Source of the DNA: Antedon mediterranea
Lineage: Eukaryota > Echinodermata > Crinoidea > Comatulida > Antedonidae
Direction of reading: 5' to 3'
NCBI RefSeq assembly: GCF_964355755.1
Contig: NC_092673.1
Location: forward strand, 28,587,001 to 28,651,000
DNA length: 64,000 nucleotides
The notes beneath the pieces were generated by a model, which was not told where the DNA came from, did no database searches, and was given only the letters and a program-made list of their open reading frames with translations. Below are positions 35,701-47,700 of this stretch, piece after piece. Numbering within the stretch: position 1 is the stretch's first letter; every line of letters starts with the position of its first letter. The position numbers and the translations under genes were made by a program.

Positions 35701-38700
35701 AACACATAAAGTCGTTTAAAGTAAAACAACTTAATTCCAATGTGGTCCCTAAAAAGATAGTAATTATAATTTTAACAAAACAAACATTATAAGACGGGGT
35801 TCATAAATATATAAGCATATAAGCAAAACATCTGATATAATGGCACAATAATAATTTATCTATGTTTAATTTTGTAATATTGTTTCAATTCAGTTTTAAA
35901 TTTAGATGTGTTGGAAATTTGTTTAATATAGTCAGGAAGGTTATTCCATTCTCTGATTGCATTAAAATAGAACGTATTACATTCTATGCCTTGGACTTTA
36001 GGTACAACAAAATTGAGTTTACTACCACGAGTGAAGTGACCATGTAAGTTATTAACTCTACGAAAGTTTTCGTTTAGGTATGAAGCACTTCTGCCCATAA
36101 ATATTTTATGAACTTGGCTAATTTGCAAGAACTTTACTCGATATTTTACATTTAACAATGTCATGATCTACAGTGTCAAATGCCTTCTTTAAATCGACCA
36201 ACACCATACCCGAGAAATTTCCCTTAGAAGTTTGGGTTTTAAGGGAATCAACTAAGTCTATCAAACATGTGTCAGTAGAGAAGGCAGCTCGAAATCCAGA
36301 TTGATATTTATACAATACGTTGTTTTCAGTAAGGTATTTTTCGATTTGAATAAAAACAGCCTTCTCTAAAATTTTAGACATTGTACTGAGTATACTTATA
36401 GGGCGATAGTTTCCAATATCGGTTCTACTACCTTTTTTATAAAGAGGTATGACCTTGGCCTTTTTCATGTCTTCTGGGACTGTACTGGTACTAATTGATA
36501 AATTAATTATGTAGGTAATGGGAACTTTTAGAATTTCAGCCCCATCTTTTATGAAGCGGGGAGGTATCTTATCGACACCCGTGCTTTTTGTCGCATTAAG
36601 TTTGTTTAATTCACTATATATAAAGTCTTCGTCCACTGAGTTGAGCATAAAGTTATTGCCACTAACGGTTCTATAGAAATCCTTAAGTTTGGACGACGTA
36701 CAGTCATACACATTCTTAGGGGATGGAAGTTTACTGACCAAATTGGCTGCAATAGTAGTAAAATATTCGTTGAAGCAAGAAGCAATTTTGGCTGGGTCGA
36801 AACATTTAGTACCATTGGGCAGGTCAATAACCGTTTTAGCACTATCCTTAGATGTATTACTATAGCCTAGACCTTTAAACATTTTCCATAATTTTTTAGG
36901 GTTATTTTTATTTTCTTCAGCCTTGTTTAAAAAATGATTTGATTTAGCTTTATTTATATCACGCTGTATTTTATTTCTTAGTTTGCGAAATTGTATTAAT
37001 AAGTCGGTATTATTCTTGTTTTTATTATACATATTTAATAATTTATCTCTGGTTTCAATGTCTTGTAATATTTCTCTAGTTAACCATGGTTCCGTTCTTT
37101 GTTTCATCCTAATGTTTTTAAGGGGGGCAATGGAATCAATAGCAGCCAAAAGTAATGCATTAAATTTATACAGAGCTTCATTTACATCTCCGATAGAGGT
37201 AACTACTGACCAATCGATATCTATTAGTATGTTTCTAAATTGATCAACGGTATAGTTTTTTAGTGATCTGATATATACATTTTTATGTCCATTGAACTTA
37301 AGTTTAATAGTTTTCCGTGTACAAAATGTCATTAAGTGATCGCTTAGACCTGTTGCGATTGTACCCGATTGGCTTATCTTATTCTCATTATTACATAATA
37401 TATGATCGAGGCATGAAGCAACTGTAGGGCATATCCTAGTTGGTTCAGTTACTTTGTTACTTAAACTAAACATACTTAGAATTTGATTAGAGCTATTCAA
37501 TAAAGATGACTTTGTTAAAGTACATATATTAAAATCGCCAACAACAATTAATTCACTGTCCATTCCAATTTTAGATAACATATTTTCAAACAGAGTTAGA
37601 AAGTTCGTTTGCTTTGGTGGTCTGTAACATGTTCCAATTATAATGGGTTTGGTTTTAGGCAGGATCAGTTCAATCCAAAGTACTTCAGCTTCGTCGGATT
37701 CAATATCTGAACGCCGGTTAAACGCGATGTCATCCCTTATATACGTACATACGCCACCGCCTTTGCGGTCGCGATCTCTTCGTAGAACTGAGTAACCTTC
37801 AATTTTAATTTCGTTGTCAGATACCGAATCATCAATCCATGTTTCGCTAATGGAGATAATGCCAGCTTTACTTTTATATGCAATATCGCGCAGTTCCAGT
37901 AGTTTGGGGATCATTGATCTTGTATTTAAGTGTAGAATGTGTATTCCTTTCTGTTTAAACCGCATGAAGTCTTCAGGAGCGACGTTATAATTAAATAATG
38001 GGGGTGGCGTTCTTAATCCTATGTCATCGTTATGATTTCCACAGGAATCAAATGGGAGATGTTTCCAGCTGCATTCCACGCATACATAATCAAATTCAGT
38101 ATTGTTGTTTACAATGTACTTGTATCTTTTGGGCGTCATGAAACCATCAGTACACTTTATATGAGTCCACTTATTACACTCATCACACGATATGGCTCTG
38201 CTTCTGGTAGTGACGCGCCGTTGACATTTACCACAACAATTGTTTGATACAGGTACATTCGCTGGTCCAGGATTGGATTCGATGTCACCACACCATAGTA
38301 AGCAGATAATTAAAGTTCTACATGCAAGCTGTCTGGGGTTCCGATGAAGATTATAATCATAATGCGAGAATTTTTTGGTTGATGTAAATAGGTACGTATA
38401 ACACTCACCGACTACATTCTGGAAATCTTTCGATGTATGGTTATCCAGATAAATTGAAGAAGGGCATAACTTATGAATGACTTGTTCATGTTCAGGATGA
38501 TGGTGTGATCTTTTCAACACCATAACATATAGCGACAGCGCCAGAAAAATACCATTCATACTTCCCGCCATATGATGTATCCTTATACACAAATAGAAAG
38601 GAAAAGTACACTCACCAATTGTGCTTGCCGAAAACAAAGGCCAGCACGTCCTTGCTCTGCAGCGGAATGTATCGAGTTATGCGGTAACAAAATGACAATG

Positions 38701-41700
38701 TGTCCAGGTGGTCATGGAATGCAAGTGAATTCGCTTCGTCATTTGGTTGTTAAAAGTCAATAGCTAGATTCTTAGTTAGTACCCTTATCCAATGTTCAGC
38801 AGGGTTACCAAAACGAAAAACATCACAGATAGGCCTACACAATCAATCGAAATACAGTTACAGAGTCCAAACTTTCACTGTAAAACTACCGGTATAATAC
38901 AAACAATCAAAACTAAAAAAATAGCAGGTTAAGATTCGGTAAAACAGCAGGTTAAAATTCATAAAAAACAGCAGGTTAAAATGCAATAAAAGTTGTTCAG
39001 GTATAGCATAAAATAGCGTTAAAATTGTGATAGCGAATTAATTCCAGTCATAACTCAGGCCGGTTGCAATAGGTCATCGGCATCTACTGTAGTCCCCTTT
39101 TACAATCAATGGTGTAGGCGAGAATATTTGAGTTGAAAGCAACTATCGGGGCCTAGCGGAGCTCGCTCTTAACACGACCGTTCTGGACGAAGTAGGAATT
39201 GCGTGTCACGAAGTAGGAATTGCGTTCCTCTCTAACTTACAGAGCAAAGGCTCTAACATTATACAGTGGTGTTCTTCCTTTGGGACACCCATATTCTGGG
39301 GGACACCCATATTCTGGTGACACCCATATTCTGGTGACACCCCTATTCTGGGGACACCCATATTCTGGTGACACCCATATTCTGGGGAAACCCGTATTCT
39401 GGGGAAACCCGTATTCTGGTGACACCCGTATTCTGGTGACGCCCATATTCTGGTGATGCCCATATTCTGGGGGACACCCCTATTCTGGTGACACCCATAT
39501 TCTGGTGACACCCATATTCTGGTGACACCCATATTCTGGTGATGCCCATATTCTGGTGACGCCCATATTCTGGGTGACACCCATATTCTGGTGACACCCA
39601 TATTCTGGTGACACCCATATTCTGGTGATGCCCATATTCTGGTGATGCCCATATTCTGGTGACACCCATATTCTGGTGACACCCATATTCTGGTGACACC
39701 CATATTCTGGTGACACCCATATTCTGGTGATGCCCATATTCTGGTGATGCCCATATTCTGGTGATGCCCATATTCTGGGGGACACCCCTATTCTGGTGAC
39801 ACCCATATTCTGGTGACACCCATATTCTGGTGACACCCATATTCTGGTGATGCCCATATTCTGGTGATGCCCATATTCTGGTGATGCCCATATTCTGGGG
39901 GACACCCCTATTCTGGTGACACCCATATTCTGGTGATGCCCATATTCTGGGGACACCCCTATTCTGGTGACACCCCTATTCTGGTGACACCCCTATTCTG
40001 GTGACACCCCTATTCTGGTGACACCCCTATTCTGGGGAAACCCATATTCTGGTGACACCCATATTCTGGTGACACCCATATTCTGGGGACACCCCTATTC
40101 TGGGGAAACCCCTATTCTGGGGAAACCCCTATTCTGGGGAAACCCCTATTCTGGGGAAACCCATATTCTGGTGACACCCATATTCTGGTGACACCCCTAT
40201 TCTGGGGAAACCCATATTCTGGTGACACCCATATTCTGGTGACACCCATATTCTGGTGACACCCATATTCTGGTGACACCCTATTCATAGGAAACCTCTA
40301 ATAAGAAGAAACCTCTATTTATGAGACATTCCTATTCATGAGACATCCCTATTCATGGGACGTCCCTATTCATGAGACGCCCCTTTTCTGGGGAAACCCC
40401 TATTTATGGGCTATGTCTATTCTGGGGACACTCCTATTCTAGTGACACCCCTATTTATAGCACACCCTATCCTTGTGACACCCCTATTAAGTGAACATTT
40501 TATTGGGTCCTAAAGGTGTCCACTTAACAGGGTTTGTATTAGTTGCTGTGATAACAAACCTTCTTCTTTCCTTTCTTTCAGTCATACGTATTGTCTGCAT
40601 TTCTTTCTCCATCATTCCTTTCTCTATTCTAAGTTCATCTACTTCATTTTTCAGTTCATTCATTCCTCGTATTATTTCTTCAAGTTCTGCATTTGTACAT
40701 CTTCGTTCATCTTCTAAATCGTGGTTCTTTAATTTTAGAGAATCTAATTTATCTTTCTGCTTCTCAATGGCTAAATCAAGGTCTTCTAACTCATCATTGC
40801 GATTCTAAGATAAATTGTAAAAAGATTCATACAAATTGATTAATTAAAAGGGTATTCAATTAAAACCTAAAAGTTTTTTTAGCATTGTACAATAAATGTT
40901 AATTTTATTTATTAAGAACTCGCCTCTAATTCTTCATCCCTAACTTTAGCAGACTTTGACTTCTGTAAGAAAAAGTAATGATAAACATGCATCATGAATT
41001 TAGTTTACAAAGTTAAATGTCATTTTTATGTAAAATGAATGTCATTTTCATATTAAACAAATGTCATTTTCCTGTAAAATTAATGTTATTTTCATGTTAA
41101 ATTTATGTTATTTTCATGTTACATTAATGTAATTTCCATGTAAAATGAATGTCATTTCCATGTAAAATTAATGTTATTTTTATATTACATGAATATCATT
41201 TTTATTTTAAATTAATGTCATTTTCATGTCAAATTAATGTCATTTTCATGTATTGAAACCATTAACTATAATTCATGATTATTTCTTCAATTAAGAAGTT
41301 ACATTACATAAATTGCTAGTGTCACATACACACCTTTTTCTTCTTGGCAAGTTGTCTTTCAAGATCTTTGACATAATCCTCCTGAGAAAAAAAAATGATT
41401 GGTGCATATGAACAATTGGCTAAAAACACAGTTTAAAGTTCAAATTATTTACTCACATCATATTATAAAACGAACACATGAACACATGGAAAATGTAGGC
41501 CTAAACGTGCTTATGCAGTTTTTACATACAGTATTAAATGTTTGCTAATACTAAACTACAGCTCTGTCTATACTATGAAACTAGGTTGACTGTGATGTGC
41601 CCAAGTATGGTAGTGATATGCTGAAATATGGTAGTGATATGACATCATCATGTCCATATATGGGCACATCACATTTCTTTTGCCACATAAAGTTTGATAG

Positions 41701-44700
41701 TGTAGACAGAGCTTAATTGTATTCATATGCTAGGTTATAAAGTGTGAATAAGCAGAATAGTCAAATGAAAATGCACACCTTTAAACCGTACATTATAAAA
41801 AGTATTCTAGAATTATTCTAATATATTGTGTAATTTGCATTCATATTTACCAAGTCATGATGCTCTGGAACATTGCAAAATAGAACATCGTCGGGAACCT
41901 CCATTTTCCTGCTCTGATGTTTGTCTATGTTGTCTCGTTGGTTATGAACTTCCGCAGTTTTTGCAAACTGTACTGAGTGATGAGGTGGCATTTGGTGTGT
42001 AGGTTGATGATGATCCGGCATTTGTTGTGAATGATATGGCAACTGTTGGGTAGGAACTGGATGACTCATCACTTGATGTATAGGTTGATCGTTTGACAGT
42101 TGATGAGTAGGAGTGTAATAGTTAGTTTGGTGTGGTGTTGATGTCGCATTTGGGGGCTGGGTAAAGCCCAACTGGTCAGATTGAGATGAAGATACCCATC
42201 CAGAAGGAACTATAATTAACAAAATAAAATCACAGTCAAATTGTAGCTTCATGGTTTAGAGGCTTATCATTTTAATTTATTAATTTTTTTAGGTACATGG
42301 ACAATATCAAATTACTGTCCTATCAGATAGGTTTTAATCCCCCCTGACACATTCGTCTCGTCTCAAATGATAAACTGGGTTCTATAAAGTTATATACACT
42401 GGACCTACGGTTTGTAGAAGAAATAACAGAATTATTTATTATAAATTTGTGAAAAAAACAATTATCAAAAGTTAATGACAGACTGTTACCTAAAGTATCA
42501 AGGAAATGACAAGCATACACAATGTCTACATAATACGAATAGTGTACAGATGAGAGGTATGAAAACAACATTTAAAACATGTTTACCATTTTGAATAAAA
42601 CTGCTTCCATCTTCAGGCTGGTAACCTCCATACTGCTGATTCTCTTCAGAAAATCGTAACCTACTATGCCTCATATCTCCATGATGTTGTCTACCTCCTC
42701 CGTGCGTCTAAAGTATACATGAAAGGAACCATTTGGCACAGACTAACTTATTTTCTTTAGTAAGAACACTCTCAAGTTCATTAATAATGGTAAATACACT
42801 GGACAATACAATTAAAAAATGAAGACTACATATGTTAAGACTCTCCAAAGAGGCCTCGGCAAAAATTGTACTAAAAGGATTTAAGTAGACCAAGAGGAAG
42901 ATGATATAAACAGAACACAAAATTATCCTGCCCACAACAGAGTAAAATGGTGTACAACAGTTGATAATGATGATAATGATGAGGATGATGAAGAAGATGA
43001 TGAAGAAGATGATAATGATGATAATATGATGGTGATGATGATGTTGATGATGATAATGATGATGATGTTGATGATGATGATAATGATGATGTTGGTGATG
43101 TTGTTGATGATGATAATGATGATGATGATGATAATGATGATGATTATGATTATAATGATGATGTTGATGATGTCAATGATGATGTTGATGATGATTATTA
43201 TGATGAGGATGATGATTAATGATGATGAATAATGATGATAATAATGATTATGATAATGATGATAATGATGATAATAATGATGATAATGATGAATAATCTT
43301 CATTTATAAAAATTAAATCGAGCATTACTCCTTTCTTAAGGATTCCCTGCTGCTTTGGTGTTGTAACTTTAGCAATGTGTTGTCCTTGTTCTGTAACTGC
43401 TCTTCTCAGTGCTTCAACTTCTTCAAGCAGTGCGTGCATTGGGTTACCCTCTGGATGCATGTCATCTAGAAGTAACAAATGACTGGCTGTTGAGAACATG
43501 TGACAAGTTCAAGGGGTAACATTTATATCCTTGTAAGTAACTTCAGTGATGAGAGACTATAACGTTAATACATGTATATTCCTAAAAAACACATGGTAGG
43601 TGGACATACTTATAATGATTTATTTACCCTATGGATCTAATTGATGGGATTAAAAATGAGATTATTGTTTGCCTGTATTTTTACTTATCATCGTTTGGAT
43701 GAAAATAAACGTCTTTGAATTGAAATAGTGACGAGAGACTGATGCTAAACACACAAAAAGTAAGTGGAATTCATCATCCAAAATAATAAAACGATGATAA
43801 AAAAAAACTGATACCTTCAGATTGATTAATAGCTTGGTTCAACATGTCATGAAGTCGTAAGATTTCTGCTTTCTGATCTTCAAGAGTCTCATACAGGATG
43901 CCTATTTCTTGCTGCTGGTCACCTAATGAAATTATTTACAAGATAAATTAGCAAGTCATTTATCCAACAAATTACAAAAGGAGGCGATTCCACATAAAAC
44001 CTAAACCTATGATGGAAACATACAATTATGAAATATTAATAGCTGGGTCTTCAAATTCAATTCTATACAACTTCAAAACTCTGGGGAAATTCATTTGGTT
44101 GTGGTAATACAAGGATTCATAAAAACATTTAACAAGTACACAAAAGGCAAGCACAAGCACAACAATCATAATCTAAAAACACACAGAGAAACAAGGTAAG
44201 GACATTACCTATGGTTTGTGAGGCAGCATCCCCTCTGTCTATTTCACTAACAAGTTCCTGCTCACGCTCAGATAGAGCATGCTCCAAGCCGTTGATCTCC
44301 TCTTGAGCTTTCCTTAATTCTGTCGCTGCCTTTCTAACTTGTTCACTTGCATGTGCCTCTGCCTAAAATTATATAGGAGGAGAGAATTATGTATCAGCAT
44401 TGGTTAATTGTGGCTAATGAGCTAGCCTATCAATAAAAGAGTCTTTGGTCCAAAATCCTATCTGACTCCACTTTGGTCGGGTGCCATATAAAAGCTTAAA
44501 TAAATAAATGTATAAATTAAAAATCACTGTAATTAATTTTAAAACTTATCTTAGGAACTTATATAAGGAAAGTGACCAAATTCATTATTGCGGGAATCCA
44601 AGTACATGCTTACAAAAGAAGATATAGTGTGGTAGAAATAATTGTCTTTGTTAAAAGAAAACTAAAAATACTAAAAAAAAAAGAAATAAGTGAAAAAGAA

Positions 44701-47700
44701 ACTTAAAACGAACATCAGCAATGGCATCTAGCTTCCTGATTTCAAGTTCTCTCTTAGATTTGTCAGTTGGTCTTCTCGTACTCCTTTCAACTGGTCGATA
44801 TGTCTGTTGGTCAAGTTTGTCTTTCAGGTGTTGGAGCTCAGTTTCCAGTTCACCAATCTGATAATGAAATAAGGAAAATGAATATAAAACATGCAACATT
44901 ATTATATTTGTTATTCATCAAGAGGATCACATGTGCAGATCTTCATTAAATAAAAAATAACTGATATTAATTCAAATAAAATATATAAAATACATTAATT
45001 ATGCTAAAACAGAGAAACCGTGTGTACATATTAAAAGTTTCCTAGGCCCATGAACAACCTGCTATACAGGCCACCCAGGTTCATTAAAGCTAAATCTACA
45101 CTATCAAACTGTATGTACATATATTTACATATTTAAGCATATCACTACTATATTTGGGCACCATATCACACTTTTTTGTGTGTCAAACTTTGATAGTGTA
45201 GACAGAGCTTAAGATAAAATTTGGTAAAAGTTTTATCTTCAGCAATTGTATACAGTTTAAAGATATTTCAAATTGTGTTTATGAAATTGGTAGTGGAATC
45301 AGAACAGTGGCGGATCTAGCGGGGGGCGTGTGGGGCGTACGCCCCCCCTATTTTTTAAAGATTTTTTTTTTTTTTTTTAAATTAAATAGATTTTAAAAAC
45401 ACGTATCATTTTCATAGTGAAAATAGTACGTCGGAGCACATCGTCAGCTTGATCGCATTTCACCAAGCATGTACGTCGACATCCTTTGTGTACTATCAAT
45501 CTCTAGCGTAGTTACCAACGATCATTCACAGTTAAGTGTAAAACTAAAAGGAGCAAGTTGATAAAAGCCACGTGGTGAGCTTGGTCGCGTTTTACTAAGC
45601 AGGTCGGCATCCTTTGTGATCGTCACTCCCGTATTGTAGAGTAGCGGTACGTACCTCCGACGATCAATAGAGTTTATGAAGTCACATGGTCAGTGCTACA
45701 CTACGCGCCCATTTATTAAATACAATAAAAACAAAGGCTAGGACTGTAGTGCCTATGAAAATTATCCCGTTATGCCTATATTTTATTAAAACATACTATT
45801 AAAATATTAACAATGCTGCATGCAGAATTTCATGACCCTTGTAGTGTTTTATTTGCTTTTCCGTCGATGATTCTCATAAACAAATCGCGATGACAAAAGG
45901 GGTGTTTTGTTTTTTTCAAATCACTAAATATAATGTAATGATGATCGAGCCGGACCGCTAATTTTTAAACGATCGTTTAAACCAGGTCGTTGAATATGCC
46001 GTGATTTTAATTGTCAAAAACATGATCGTCAGTCGATGGCTCGGAGTTTCGATAAATCTCGCGTCGCATGTGTTGCGTGGTGGTGGAAAACACTCTCATC
46101 AGCAAGTTTGCTTCATTAATATGTATGAGACTCTGTGACGACCCGCTTTAACGTGACGTCATTTTACTTTAGCTGCATGGATGATGGATGCGAAGAAGTA
46201 GTCACCGCGATCGACCCGGCGCGCGTGTAAGAAAATAATACCGGCCTAGGCTAGGACAAGTTTATGCTTATATAAAAGCTGAAAAACATCGTCGCGTTGT
46301 AAACATTTAGATGTAAAGTACAGGCAAGTTGTTATCTTGCTTTGGTACCCTAGGTAAGTATCAGCTGCATGTTCCACATGTTGTAATTTGCGAGCTTTAG
46401 AGTGTTTGGTAAATGACATTATGAATTGTTTGTAAATCGTTTTAAACGACTTACAATGCGCTAGAACGCCAAAATTTCCAGGGGGCCCTTGGCGGCCCCC
46501 TGGCCCCCAGCCAATGTTTGCTCGCTTCGCTCGCAAACCTACGCCCCCCTTATTTATAAATCCTGGATCCGCCCCTGCAGAATGTCTATCAAACTCTTTT
46601 AGCTACATTGCTCTGGCCAGGCTATGTTACCTTTTCATCTGATCTTTGTCTTCTAACATCCTTTTCTTTCATTCCTCTCCTTCCTTTCCCCGTTCCTTTC
46701 ATTGTTGTGTCACTCAAATCATCATGCTGTTTCCAATCTGGCCAATCATCCTGTATCGGAGAAAATAGTTAGTCACTGGTATCCGTAATGAGGCAATTCA
46801 ACTGGTAAGGTTATTAGCTCAACGCAGTGATACGACTCGGGTGAAAAGGATCAGAACACCAGGGTAACCCTACTCTTCTGAAAGACGCGCTGCATTCTTT
46901 AAAGTGCACACAAGCCAGTTTTCAGTCGCTATCATAGAGACTTGTTCTACCACCATGATTGAGGAGTGCATTGAACTTGTGCTATAACTTTGTTGTAAAC
47001 ATCAGCATCTATGAAACATTCAGCATGCCTCTACACTAACCTCCACTGGCGTTGCATCTATTTCATCTCTTCCATTTTTCTTCTGCGCATCTTCAAGTTG
47101 TTTACTTAGCCTATCAATTACATCATGGAGTGCCTGGATTTCTTCTGTTTTATCATCCTAAAATATATTTGAATTTAGAAAAGATACAATGATAGATACA
47201 ATATAATGATATTTACGGAACCCTTTTCCATCAATAAAAGAAAAAAAATTATTAGTTGTTGAAAAATTGATTAATTTTTTTCTGTTTTCTTTTTTATATT
47301 TTATGATTTTATATCCTAGTAGAAAACGTACCTTTTTAATTGGTGGGTCCAATTGGGATTTATCTCTCAGTTGACGTTTCAGGTTCTTCAGTTCTGCCTC
47401 AACCTAAAATCATAGTAACTAAGTGATTATTTATGTTTAGAAGGTTTGCATGGTGAAGTTATGTTGATATAAAGTTTGCGGTACACAACGTATATATAGT
47501 TCTGAAAAGAACTGTTGAATTTGGGAGAGACTGAGAATGCAGAAAGTCCAATAATGCTTGCCTACCTCTTTTTGTCTTTCTTTTGATTTCTGAATTTCGT
47601 TCTTAGCTTCCTTTAACTTTCCCTCCATTACATCTTGAAGATCTCCTAATGATTTCCCTACTTGGTCTTCTTCATTGATTGGCTTTAACCTTCCTTTCTT

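Larger units (their letters stand above)
35545..38800 (-). mobile_element. CR1-like non-LTR retrotransposon with 2A motif, internally deleted
   Basis: The element is in the same orientation as CNTRL, in the intron between exons 26 and 27. Its 5' part codes for a long intact open frame (36118-38637). A separate frame at 35856-36164 holds the C-terminal tail typical of CR1/L2-type reverse transcriptases (FNAIREWNNLPDYIKQI). The reverse-transcriptase core between these is missing. The 3' end is a GAAA-type simple tail at about 35545-35575, only some 25 bp from the exon 27 splice acceptor. The 5' limit is uncertain and could reach about 39200. Confidence 0.88.

Noticed and set aside
39206-39956. 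Long open minus-strand frames encoding a repeated GCHQNMGVTRIWVSPEY peptide
   Set aside because: They are produced by the 17-bp minisatellite, which is open in all three frames on that strand; there is no start context, no family resemblance, and the tract is inside an intron.
39282-40290. CRISPR-like array
   Set aside because: Units are contiguous 17-mers without unique spacers, in a eukaryotic intron. The 19-bp, 38-bp and 50-bp arrays fail for the same reason.
42923-43303. His/Ile/Ser-rich and Met-rich open frames
   Set aside because: They are a triplet microsatellite (GAT/AAT/GTT) with no stops by composition.
46246-46536. 96-codon open frame on the minus strand
   Set aside because: It is within the non-autonomous hAT-like element and includes its G/C-rich end; no transposase motifs.
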